NCBI RefSeq assembly: GCF_900109855.1
Contig: NZ_FOBO01000003.1
Coordinates: forward strand, 1-64,000
Reading direction: 5' to 3'
Length of the DNA: 64,000 nt
DNA from: Roseovarius tolerans
GTDB taxonomy: Bacteria > Pseudomonadota > Alphaproteobacteria > Rhodobacterales > Rhodobacteraceae
In this document: piece by piece, positions 17,065-25,476 of the stretch
How positions within the stretch are numbered: the first letter of the stretch is position 1
Layout: the number at the start of each line of letters is the position of its first letter
Notes under the pieces: generated by a model
Told to the model about the DNA's origin: nothing
The model's input: only the letters and a program-made list of their open reading frames with translations
Database searches by the model: none
Program-made: the position numbers and the translations under genes

Positions 17065-17487
17065 ATGACGGGACAACTGACAGGACATTGCCTGTGCGGC
17101 GCGGTGAGACTCACCGTGCTGTCGCATGCCGGTGCCGTCAGTGCCTGTCACTGTGCTATGTGTCGCCGCTGGAGCGGTGCCGCGATGTGGGTTCTGGAGG
17201 CTCCTGCGGAATCGGTCGAGGTCGCAGGGCCCGTGCAGCACTATCGTTCATCGTCTTTTGCCGAACGCGCCTGGTGCTCTGCGTGTGGCACGCAACTTTG
17301 GATCAAGGATGATGACGGTCCATATGAATTGATGCCGGGGCTGTTCGACGACGCGCGGGGCCTGCCCCTGTCGCACGAGATTTACATCGACCAAGCATTT
17401 ACCAGCGTAACGCTGGCGGGCGGACACAAGCGCGTGACGCGGGTCGACTACGAGGCGTCCGAGCGCGCCGTGCCGAACCGGTTGTGA
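17065..17487 (+). CDS. GFA-family (CENP-V/GFA) zinc protein
   Basis: 140 aa with the GFA zinc ligands: GHCLCGAVRLTV, ACHCAMCRRWSG and RAWCSACGTQLWI. Family members were named for glutathione-dependent formaldehyde activation, but most have no proven reaction. The gene sits between gltD and gltB, 97 bp after gltD and 48 bp before gltB, in the same direction. It may therefore be read with the glutamate synthase genes without being part of the enzyme. Confidence 0.88.
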   Translation: MTGQLTGHCLCGAVRLTVLSHAGAVSACHCAMCRRWSGAAMWVLEAPAESVEVAGPVQHYRSSSFAERAWCSACGTQLWIKDDDGPYELMPGLFDDARGLPLSHEIYIDQAFTSVTLAGGHKRVTRVDYEASERAVPNRL

Positions 17488-17535
17488 TGAGGAATAAAAC
17501 GGATGCGCTGCGGCGCAGGATGAGGAGTGATCGCG

Positions 17536-20500
17536 ATGTCAAACTTCGATAGCACATGGGCAGCACGTGAGGCGGCCAAGCGCGACTGGATGGCCGAGAA
17601 TGGCATGTATGCCCATGAGGAAGAGCATTCCTCTTGCGGTGTCGGCCTTGTCGTGTCGGTGGATGGCAAGCCGTCGCGCCGGGTGGTTGAGGCGGGGATC
17701 AATGCGCTCAAGGCGATCTGGCACCGGGGTGCTGTCGATGCCGATGGCAAGACCGGCGATGGCGCGGGTATCCATGTGCAGATCCCGGTGTCGTTCATCT
17801 ATGATCAGATCCGCCGCACCGGGCACGAGCCGGATGAAAGCCGTCTGGTCGCGGTCGGGCAGGTGTTTCTGCCGCGCACCAATTTCGGCGCGCAGGAGCA
17901 GTGCCGGACCATCGTGGAAACCGAAGTGCTGCGCATGGGGCACACGATCTATGGCTGGCGGCACGTGCCGGTCGATATCACCTGCCTGGGCGAAAAGGCC
18001 AATGCGACCCGGCCCGAGATTGAGCAGATCCTGATTTCCGATGCGAAGGGGATGGAGGAAGAGGAGTTCGAGCGCGAGCTTTACGTGATCCGCCGCCGGA
18101 TCGAAAAGGCCGTGATGGCCGCCGGGATCAACGGTCTCTATATCGCGAGCCTGTCGTGCCGGAGCATCATCTACAAGGGCATGATGCTGGCCGAGCAGGT
18201 GGCGGTCTTTTACCCCGACCTGATGGACGAGCGGTTCAAGAGCGCATTCGCGATCTATCACCAGCGCTATTCGACCAACACATTCCCGCAATGGTGGCTG
18301 GCGCAGCCGTTCCGGATGCTGGCGCATAACGGTGAGATCAACACGCTCAAGGGCAACACCAACTGGATGAAGAGCCACGAGATCCGCATGGCGTCGTCGG
18401 CGTTTGGCGAGCGGGCCGAGGATATCAAGCCGATCATCCCGCAAGGTTCCTCGGACAGTGCAGCACTCGACGCAGTGTTCGAGGTGCTGGTGCGCGCCGG
18501 GCGCAATGCGCCGATGGCGAAAACCATGCTGGTGCCGGAATCGTGGTCGAAGCAGCGCGAGGAACTGCCGCAGGCATGGCGCGACATGTATTCCTATTGC
18601 AACTCAGTGATGGAGCCGTGGGATGGCCCCGCAGCCCTTGCCATGACCGATGGCCGCTGGGTCTGTGCGGGCCTCGACCGGAACGGGCTGCGCCCGATGC
18701 GCTATGTGGTGACGGGTGACGGGCTTCTGATTGCCGGGTCTGAGGCCGGAATGGTGCCGATTGACGAGACCAAGGTGAAGGAAAAGGGCGCGCTTGGCCC
18801 CGGTCAGTTGCTGGCCGTGGATATGAAAGAAGGAAAGCTCTATCACGACGCCGAAATGAAGGACAAACTGGCCAATGCGCAGCCGTTCGGCGAGTGGGTC
18901 GGCAAGATCAACGAGCTGGATGAAAAGCTGGCCGCCGTGACCGAAGCCCCGATCTACAAGGCGGGAGAGTTGCGCAAGCGTCAGATCGCCGCCGGGTATA
19001 CCATCGAGGAGCTGGAGCAGATCCTTGCCCCGATGGCCGAGGACGCTAAGGAGGCGATTGCCAGCATGGGCGACGACACGCCGAGTGCCGTGCTCTCCAA
19101 GCAGTATCGCCCGCTGAGCCATTATTTCCGGCAGAATTTCAGCCAGGTGACGAACCCGCCGATTGATTCCTTGCGCGAGTACCGGGTGATGAGCCTCAAG
19201 ACGCGGTTCGGCAACCTCAAGAACGTGCTGGACGAGTCGAGCGCGCAGACCGAGATTCTGGTGCTGGAAAGCCCGTTTGTCGGCAATGCGCAATGGGACG
19301 AGATGATCCGGCAGTTCAACGCCGATGTGGCGGTGATCGACTGCACTTTTGGCGCGGGCAAGAACGCGCTGCAAAAGGGGCTGGAGCGGATCCGGGCCGA
19401 GGCGGAGGATGCCGTGCGTTCGGGCACCGGGCATCTGATCCTGACTGATCAGAACCTTGGCGAAGCCCGTGTCGGCATGCCGATGATTCTGGCGACGAGT
19501 GCGGTGCATAGTCACCTGACGCAGAAGGGGCTGCGGACTTTCTGTTCGCTGAACGTGCGCTCGGCGGAGTGCATCGACCCGCATTATTTCGCCGTGCTGA
19601 TCGGCGCGGGGGCGACCGTGGTCAACGCCTATCTGGCCGAGGACAGCATCAGTGACCGGATCGACCGGGGGCTGATCGACGGCAGCCTGACCGAGGCGGT
19701 GGCGCGCTATCGCTCGGCGATTGATCAGGGTCTCTTGAAGATCATGTCGAAGATGGGGATCTCGGTGATTTCGTCCTATCGCGGCGGATTGAATTTCGAG
19801 GCGGTGGGGCTGTCTCGCGCCATGTGCGCCGAGTACTTCCCGGGCCTGACCAGTCGGATCAGCGGAATCGGTGTGTCGGGCATTCAGGCCAAGCTGGAAG
19901 AGGTGCATGGCCGGGCCTTCAAGGGCGGGCAGGATATCCTGCCGATCGGTGGCTTTTACAAGGCGCGCAAATCGGGCGAGACCCATGCTTGGGGCGCGCA
20001 GACCATGCATATGATGCAGATGGCCTGCAACAAGGCGAGTTACGAGCTGTGGAAGCGCTATTCGGCGGCGATGCAGAACAACCCGCCGACGCATTTGCGC
20101 GACCTGATGGCGATCAAGCCGATGGGCGAGGCGGTGCCGCTGGAAGAGGTGGAAAGCGTGACCGCGATCCGCAAGCGGTTCGTGACGCCGGGGATGTCGC
20201 TGGGGGCGCTGAGCCCCGAGGCGCACAAGACGCTCAATGTGGCGATGAACCGGATCGGCGCGCGCTCGGATAGTGGCGAGGGCGGCGAAGACCCGGCGCA
20301 TTTCACGCCCGAGGCGAATGGCGATAACCCGTCTGCCAAGATCAAGCAGGTCGCCTCTGGCCGGTTTGGTGTGACGGCGGAATATCTGAACCATTGCGAG
20401 GAGTTGGAGATCAAGGTGGCGCAGGGCGCCAAGCCCGGTGAGGGCGGGCAGTTGCCGGGGATGAAGGTAACCAAGCTGATCGCGCGGCTTCGGCATTCGA

Positions 20501-22068
20501 CGGAGGGTGTCACGCTGATTTCTCCGCCGCCGCATCACGATATCTACAGCATCGAGGACCTGGCGCAGCTGATCTATGACCTCAAGCAGATCAACCCCAC
20601 CGTGAAGGTGACGGTCAAGCTGGTGGCGCAGTCGGGGGTCGGCACGATTGCCGCCGGTGTGGCCAAGGCCAAGGCGGATGTGATCCTGATCTCGGGGCAT
20701 AACGGCGGCACCGGGGCCTCGCCCGCCACCTCGATCAAATATGCCGGGCTGCCGTGGGAGATGGGCCTCACCGAGGCGCATCAGGTGCTGAGCATGAACA
20801 ACCTGCGCGAGCGGATCACCCTGCGCACCGATGGCGGGCTGCGCACCGGGCGCGATATCGTCATGGCGGCGATGATGGGCGCCGAGGAATACGGCATCGG
20901 CACCGCCGCGCTGATTTCCATGGGCTGCATCATGGTGCGGCAGTGTCAGAGCAACACCTGCCCCGTCGGTGTCTGCACGCAGGACGAGGATTTGCGCGCC
21001 AAGTTCACCGGCAATGCCGAGAAGGTGGTGAACCTCATCACATTCTACGCGCAGGAGGTGCGGGAATTGCTGGCGAGCATCGGGGCGCGCAGTCTTGATG
21101 AGGTGATCGGGCGGGCGGATCTGCTGACGCAGGTCAGCCGTGGCTCGGCGCATCTCGATGATCTTGATCTTAACCCGATGCTGATCACCGTGGATGGTGC
21201 GAAGGACATTCGCTATGACCGCAACCGCCCGCGCAACGAGGTGCCCGACACGCTGGACGCGGAAATCGTGCGTGATGCGCAGCGGTTCCTGAATGACGGC
21301 GAGAAGATGCAGCTGCATTATGCGGTGCAGAACACCGATCGGACGGTGGGCACGCGGGTCTCGAGCCATATCGTGAGGAAATTCGGGATGCGCAATTCGC
21401 TGCAACCCGATCACCTGACGGTGAAGCTGAGCGGCAGTGCCGGGCAGTCGCTGGGCGCGTTCGCAGCACCGGGGCTGAAGATCGAGGTCAGTGGCGACGC
21501 CAACGACTATGTCGGCAAGGGCCTGTCGGGCGGCACAATCGTGGTACGCCCGCCAATGGCGAGCCCGCTGGTGGCGGCCGAGAACACGATCATCGGCAAT
21601 ACGGTGCTCTATGGGGCGACAGCGGGCTATCTCTTTGCCGCCGGGCGTGCCGGGGAGCGGTTCGCGGTGCGCAACTCGGGCGCGCATGTGGTGATCGAGG
21701 GCTGCGGCTCCAACGGCTGTGAATACATGACCGGGGGGGCTGCGGTGATCCTGGGCGAGATCGGGGCCAATTTCGGCGCGGGCATGACCGGCGGCATGGC
21801 CTATGTCTATGATCCTGACGACCGCGCGGAAACGCTGGTCAATGGCGAGACATTGGTGAGTTGCCCCGTATCAGAGCCGCATTGGGAGGCCGAACTCAAG
21901 GGTCTGATCGAGCGGCACGTGGCCGAGACCGGATCGCAGCGCGGGCAGGATATCCTGCAATACTGGGATCTCGAAAAGGACCGCTTCGTGCAGTTCTGCC
22001 CGAAGGAAATGCTCGACAAGCTGGAGCATCCGCTGGGCACGCGTCCGGAGGCCGTTCCGGCGGAATGA
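17536..22068 (+). CDS. gltB: Glutamate synthase large subunit
   Basis: 1510 aa from the ATG at 17536 (GAGGAG upstream). It makes two glutamates from glutamine and 2-oxoglutarate with electrons from GltD. The type II glutamine amidotransferase domain begins at the cysteine in EEHSSCGVGLVVSVDG, so a short propeptide is removed. A central domain follows, then the FMN-binding synthase domain (SPPPHHDIYSIEDLAQLIYD, GHNGGTGASPATSIKYAG). The 3Fe-4S ligands are in MGCIMVRQCQSNTCPVGVC (about residue 1130). The C terminus is the GXGXG helix domain. The length is normal and the frame is intact. Confidence 0.97.
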   Translation: MSNFDSTWAAREAAKRDWMAENGMYAHEEEHSSCGVGLVVSVDGKPSRRVVEAGINALKAIWHRGAVDADGKTGDGAGIHVQIPVSFIYDQIRRTGHEPDESRLVAVGQVFLPRTNFGAQEQCRTIVETEVLRMGHTIYGWRHVPVDITCLGEKANATRPEIEQILISDAKGMEEEEFERELYVIRRRIEKAVMAAGINGLYIASLSCRSIIYKGMMLAEQVAVFYPDLMDERFKSAFAIYHQRYSTNTFPQWWLAQPFRMLAHNGEINTLKGNTNWMKSHEIRMASSAFGERAEDIKPIIPQGSSDSAALDAVFEVLVRAGRNAPMAKTMLVPESWSKQREELPQAWRDMYSYCNSVMEPWDGPAALAMTDGRWVCAGLDRNGLRPMRYVVTGDGLLIAGSEAGMVPIDETKVKEKGALGPGQLLAVDMKEGKLYHDAEMKDKLANAQPFGEWVGKINELDEKLAAVTEAPIYKAGELRKRQIAAGYTIEELEQILAPMAEDAKEAIASMGDDTPSAVLSKQYRPLSHYFRQNFSQVTNPPIDSLREYRVMSLKTRFGNLKNVLDESSAQTEILVLESPFVGNAQWDEMIRQFNADVAVIDCTFGAGKNALQKGLERIRAEAEDAVRSGTGHLILTDQNLGEARVGMPMILATSAVHSHLTQKGLRTFCSLNVRSAECIDPHYFAVLIGAGATVVNAYLAEDSISDRIDRGLIDGSLTEAVARYRSAIDQGLLKIMSKMGISVISSYRGGLNFEAVGLSRAMCAEYFPGLTSRISGIGVSGIQAKLEEVHGRAFKGGQDILPIGGFYKARKSGETHAWGAQTMHMMQMACNKASYELWKRYSAAMQNNPPTHLRDLMAIKPMGEAVPLEEVESVTAIRKRFVTPGMSLGALSPEAHKTLNVAMNRIGARSDSGEGGEDPAHFTPEANGDNPSAKIKQVASGRFGVTAEYLNHCEELEIKVAQGAKPGEGGQLPGMKVTKLIARLRHSTEGVTLISPPPHHDIYSIEDLAQLIYDLKQINPTVKVTVKLVAQSGVGTIAAGVAKAKADVILISGHNGGTGASPATSIKYAGLPWEMGLTEAHQVLSMNNLRERITLRTDGGLRTGRDIVMAAMMGAEEYGIGTAALISMGCIMVRQCQSNTCPVGVCTQDEDLRAKFTGNAEKVVNLITFYAQEVRELLASIGARSLDEVIGRADLLTQVSRGSAHLDDLDLNPMLITVDGAKDIRYDRNRPRNEVPDTLDAEIVRDAQRFLNDGEKMQLHYAVQNTDRTVGTRVSSHIVRKFGMRNSLQPDHLTVKLSGSAGQSLGAFAAPGLKIEVSGDANDYVGKGLSGGTIVVRPPMASPLVAAENTIIGNTVLYGATAGYLFAAGRAGERFAVRNSGAHVVIEGCGSNGCEYMTGGAAVILGEIGANFGAGMTGGMAYVYDPDDRAETLVNGETLVSCPVSEPHWEAELKGLIERHVAETGSQRGQDILQYWDLEKDRFVQFCPKEMLDKLEHPLGTRPEAVPAE

Positions 22069-22088
22069 GGCGGAGGCGTTGCGCCTGA

Positions 22089-22119
22089 CAGGCAGGGGCG
22101 GGTTTTCCGTCCTTGCCTG
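22089..22119. terminator. Imperfect hairpin after gltB
   Basis: CAGGCAGGGGCGG pairs with CCGTCCTTGCCTG around a loop containing TTTT, about 20 bp after the gltB stop. No T tract follows, so it is a weak terminator or an RNA-stability hairpin. Confidence 0.4.
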
Positions 22120-22207
22120 CTGCGTTACTCTTGGCGAGGCGGGCACGTGCCGGGGCTGATCCGCCCCGTCTTATCGTGCCGCGCCTAGCCGAGAGGAGAA
22201 CGATCCC

Positions 22208-22708
22208 GTGTCTGACCTGCTGATCATTGCCTTCGAGACATCCGACGGGGCCTTCGAGCTTGACGCGCATCTGCGTGGATTGCGCCGCCTGCAAAAGCTG
22301 GAGACGCAAGACATAAAGGTGGCGACCCGTGACGAGACCGGCGCGGTAGAGCTTAACGGGCCTGCCAATGTGCCCGCGATGCAGGTGGTCGGCGGCACGA
22401 TCTGGGGTCTGGTCCTCGGGGCAGCCTTTCTTGTGCCTGTTGCCGGCGCTGTGGCCGGGGCCGCGACGGGCGCGGTGGTGGGACAGTTTCGCGATCCCGG
22501 CGTGGACAGCGCATTCCTGAAAGAGATCGCCGAGAAATTGCCAAAGGGAGGATCGGCCCTCTGCCTGCTGGTGCGCGACATGGATAAAGATGCTCTGCTG
22601 GAGGAGATTGCCGCCTTTCCCCAAAAGGGTCATTTGATCCAGTCGCCGCTTGAGGGGGCACATGAGGACCGGCTCCGGGGTTTGATTGAGACCGGTAAAA
22701 CGGAGTGA
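22208..22708 (+). CDS. DUF1269 membrane-associated protein
   Basis: 166 aa from a GTG. The centre holds a glycine- and alanine-rich hydrophobic stretch (GTIWGLVLGAAFLVPVAGAV, then GAATGAVVGQF) typical of DUF1269 proteins. An N-terminal ferredoxin-like fold (LIIAFETSDGAFELDAHL) and a C-terminal domain (LCLLVRDMDKDALLEEI) flank it. The function of the family is unknown. It is a single gene followed by a good terminator. Confidence 0.8.
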   Translation: MSDLLIIAFETSDGAFELDAHLRGLRRLQKLETQDIKVATRDETGAVELNGPANVPAMQVVGGTIWGLVLGAAFLVPVAGAVAGAATGAVVGQFRDPGVDSAFLKEIAEKLPKGGSALCLLVRDMDKDALLEEIAAFPQKGHLIQSPLEGAHEDRLRGLIETGKTE

Positions 22709-22767
22709 TGAAGATCAAATGGGCACGCGCCCGGAAGCTGTTCAGGCGGAATAGGGTCTGATTAGGG

Positions 22768-22805
22768 CCGGATCCTTTCAAAGGGTCCGGTTCGTTTTCT
22801 TTTCA
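22768..22805 (+). terminator. Rho-independent terminator
   Basis: Stem CCGGATCCT/AGGGTCCGG (one G-U pair) is followed by TTCGTTTTCTTTT, 60 bp after the DUF1269 stop. Confidence 0.8.
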
Positions 22806-22869
22806 AGAAAACGGGCCTGAGCGTGCCAAAGCTGTTTTGCCGCGCGCATCGGGCGGCTATAGCTAGGCC

Positions 22870-23589
22870 ATGGCACGGGCGCGCACATCATCCCGATCAA
22901 CGCGAAAGGATCGCATCCGACCGCTGCGCTGGCTGCGGCGGTGGCTGATGTATTACGTGCTGCTCTCGGCGCTGATCGTGACCGGGGTAATCGCGGCGCA
23001 TCGGGTGCTCGAGCCGCCGCGCACTTACTTCATGGGACAGGAAGAGCGGCGGTTGGGGGAGATCGGCCATGAGTGGGTGCCGATGGCGCGGATCGCGCCG
23101 GTGATGGCACGCTCGCTGGTGGCGGCGGAGGATGCCAATTTCTGCCAGCACTGGGGCTTTGACATGGGGGCCATTCGCACCGCGATTGCCGAAGGGTCGG
23201 GGCGCGGCGCCTCGACGCTGAGCCAGCAAGTGGTGAAGAATGTCTATCTCTGGCACGGGCGCAACTGGGCGCGCAAGGCGCTGGAGGCGGTGCTGACCCC
23301 GGTGGTCGAGACGCTGTGGCCGAAGCGGCGGATCGTCGAGGTTTATCTGAACGTGGCCGAGTTTGACGCGGGCGTGTTCGGCGTCGAGGCGGCGGCGCGG
23401 CATTACTTTGGCGTCAGCGCCGCCGATCTGAGCGCGGTGCAGGCGGCACGCCTGGCCGCCGTGCTGCCCGACCCCAAGGACCGCTCGGCCAAATCGCCCG
23501 GCCCGGGGCTGCGCAAGCGGGCGGCCAGCATCATGGACGGTGCGGCGACGATTGACCGGGACGGGCGCGCGGCCTGTTTCGAGGATTGA
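22870..23589 (+). CDS. mtgA: Monofunctional peptidoglycan transglycosylase
   Basis: 239 aa. One membrane anchor near residues 28-45 (YYVLLSALIVTGVIAAH), then a GT51 glycosyltransferase domain without transpeptidase. The catalytic glutamate is in SLVAAEDANFCQHWGFD; the second motif is GASTLSQQVVKNVYLW and the third is RRIVEVYLNVAEF. It polymerises lipid II into glycan strands at the periplasmic face. The length is typical. Confidence 0.93.
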   Translation: MARARTSSRSTRKDRIRPLRWLRRWLMYYVLLSALIVTGVIAAHRVLEPPRTYFMGQEERRLGEIGHEWVPMARIAPVMARSLVAAEDANFCQHWGFDMGAIRTAIAEGSGRGASTLSQQVVKNVYLWHGRNWARKALEAVLTPVVETLWPKRRIVEVYLNVAEFDAGVFGVEAAARHYFGVSAADLSAVQAARLAAVLPDPKDRSAKSPGPGLRKRAASIMDGAATIDRDGRAACFED

Positions 23590-23647
23590 AAATCCGGTCC
23601 AAAGGGGGCATTGAGGGGCGGTTCCCGTTTTCCAAGGTAGTCTGACG

Positions 23648-24313
23648 ATGGCCAAGCTCTATCACGTCCCGCTCTCACCGTTTTGCCGCAAGGTGCGGCT
23701 GAGCCTTGCGGAGAAGAAGATCGAATGCGAACTGGCCGAGGAACGCTATTGGGAACAGGACCCAGATTTCCTGCGGCGCAATCCGGCGGGCAAGGTGCCG
23801 GTGCTGAAGATCGACGGCAAGACCATGGCCGAAAGCGCGGCGATCTGCGAATATCTAGAAGAGAAATATCCCGAACCGGCGCTGATGCCGAAAAGCGCCG
23901 AATCGCGCTACGAGGTGCGGCGGCTGGTGGCGTGGTTCGATGACAAGTTTCATCACGAGGTGACCTCAAAGCTGCTCTATGAGCGGGTCAACAAGAAGGT
24001 GATGAAACAGGGTTTTCCCGACAGTCGCAACGTCAAGGACGGGGCGCGGGCCATCAAGTATCACCTCGATTACATGGCGTGGCTGCTGGATCACAGGCGC
24101 TGGCTGGCCGGAGATGTGATGACGCTGGCGGATTTCGCCGCCGCCGCGCATCTGTCGGCGCTGGATTATATCTCGGATGTGGACTGGCATCGCTCTGAGG
24201 CGGTCAAGGACTGGTATGCCAAGATCAAGTCGCGCCCGGCGTTTCGGGGGATTCTGGCGGATCAGGTTTCGGGGTTTCCGCCGCCGGCGCATTATGCCGA
24301 TCTGGATTTCTAG
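23648..24313 (+). CDS. FzlA-like glutathione S-transferase family protein
   Basis: 221 aa with a thioredoxin-like N-terminal domain (LSPFCRKVRLSLAEKKI, NPAGKVPVLKIDG, ESAAICEYLEEKYPE) and an all-helical C-terminal domain (RRLVAWFDDKFHHEVTS). The WFDDKF segment and overall order resemble FzlA, the FtsZ-binding GST homologue needed for division in Caulobacter. A real enzyme role in conjugation is the alternative. It is transcribed in the same direction as mtgA, 59 bp downstream, which fits a cell-envelope role. Confidence 0.8.
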   Translation: MAKLYHVPLSPFCRKVRLSLAEKKIECELAEERYWEQDPDFLRRNPAGKVPVLKIDGKTMAESAAICEYLEEKYPEPALMPKSAESRYEVRRLVAWFDDKFHHEVTSKLLYERVNKKVMKQGFPDSRNVKDGARAIKYHLDYMAWLLDHRRWLAGDVMTLADFAAAAHLSALDYISDVDWHRSEAVKDWYAKIKSRPAFRGILADQVSGFPPPAHYADLDF

Positions 24314-24352
24314 TTCAGGGGCGCCGCCCCTCTTGGCCTTCGGCCAATTCAC

Positions 24353-24377
24353 CCCGGAGTATTTGCCGGAAAGATGA
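24353..24377 (+). repeat. Short interspersed spacer motif, copy 1
   Basis: A motif with GGAGTATTT then GGAAAGATGAA. Related copies in inverted orientation are at 50688-50715 and 60385-60412. In this copy the ATG of the motif is also the queG start codon. Confidence 0.5.
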
Positions 24378-25426
24378 AGAATGGGCTGAAACAGAGACTG
24401 GTTGCACAGGCGCGGGCCGAGGGGTTCGATGCCTGCCGGCTGTGTCGTCCGTGGGATGTGGGCCACGTGCCGGAGCGGCTGGCGGCGTTTCTGCAGAAGG
24501 GCTATCACGGGCAGATGGGCTGGCTCGAGGAGCGCGCGCATTGGCGCGGGGCGCCGGAGGTGCTCTGGCCCGAGGCGCGCACGGTGATCGTGCTGGGTGA
24601 AAGCTATACGCCCGAAGAAGACCCGCTGGCGGGGCTGGCGCAGCGGGATCGGGGCAATGTCTCGGTCTATGCGCGCGGGCGCGATTATCACGATACGGTC
24701 AAGAAGCGGCTGAAGCGGCTGGCGCGGTGGCTGATCAGTGAGGCGGGTGGCGAAGTGAAGGTGTTTGTCGATACGGCCCCTGTGCCCGAGAAGCCGTTGG
24801 GCGAGGCGGCGGGGCTTGGCTGGCAGGGCAAGCATACCAATCTGGTAAGCCGCGATCTGGGCAGTTGGTTCTTTATCGGATCGGTGTTCACGACGCTGAA
24901 TTTAGAGACTGATCCGGCGGAAATCGATCATTGCGGGTCGTGTCGGGCCTGTCTCGATATCTGTCCGACGAATGCCTTTCCGGCACCCTACCAACTGGAT
25001 GCGCGGCGCTGCATTTCCTATCTGACGATCGAGCATAAGGGGCCGGTCGATGAGGCGTTGCGGCCCTTGTTGGGCAACCGGATCTATGGCTGTGACGATT
25101 GCCTGGCGGTCTGCCCGTGGAACAAGTTCGCGGTGGAGGCGCGCGAGGTGAAGTATCATGCGCGCGACGATCTGGTGGCACCGGAGTTGGCGGAGTTGGC
25201 GGCGTTGGACGATGCCGGGTTTCGGGCGCGGTTTTCCGGCAGTCCGATCAAGCGGATCGGGCGCGACCGGTTTTTGCGCAATGTGCTTTATGCGATCGGC
25301 AATTCGGGGGATGCGTCCCTGTGTGCGGTGGCGCAGGGGCATTGCGAGGATCCCGACGAGGCGGTGGCGGATGCGGCGCGTTGGGCGGTCAAGCGACTGG
25401 ATCGTGACGCAAACGGGCTGGAATAG
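24374..25426 (+). CDS. queG: Epoxyqueuosine reductase
   Basis: 350 aa. QueG reduces epoxyqueuosine to queuosine in tRNA, using a cobalamin and two 4Fe-4S clusters. Visible are the cobalamin/active-site region ([20 protein letters not shown]), the cluster motifs [16 protein letters not shown] and [14 protein letters not shown], and a HEAT-like C terminus. The ATG at 24374 lies inside a repeated spacer motif, but the N-terminal [16 protein letters not shown] fits the family, so the start is acceptable. Confidence 0.94.
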   Translation: MKNGLKQRLVAQARAEGFDACRLCRPWDVGHVPERLAAFLQKGYHGQMGWLEERAHWRGAPEVLWPEARTVIVLGESYTPEEDPLAGLAQRDRGNVSVYARGRDYHDTVKKRLKRLARWLISEAGGEVKVFVDTAPVPEKPLGEAAGLGWQGKHTNLVSRDLGSWFFIGSVFTTLNLETDPAEIDHCGSCRACLDICPTNAFPAPYQLDARRCISYLTIEHKGPVDEALRPLLGNRIYGCDDCLAVCPWNKFAVEAREVKYHARDDLVAPELAELAALDDAGFRARFSGSPIKRIGRDRFLRNVLYAIGNSGDASLCAVAQGHCEDPDEAVADAARWAVKRLDRDANGLE

Positions 25427-25476
25427 CGCGGGAAACCCGGTACACCGCTGGCAAGGCGGAACGGGAGTGCGGACGC

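Noticed and set aside
18604..21687. 1027-codon open frame antisense to gltB
   Set aside because: It is a shadow of the GC-rich gltB gene. It has no ribosome binding site, is full of His/Arg/Gln low-complexity runs, and matches no family.
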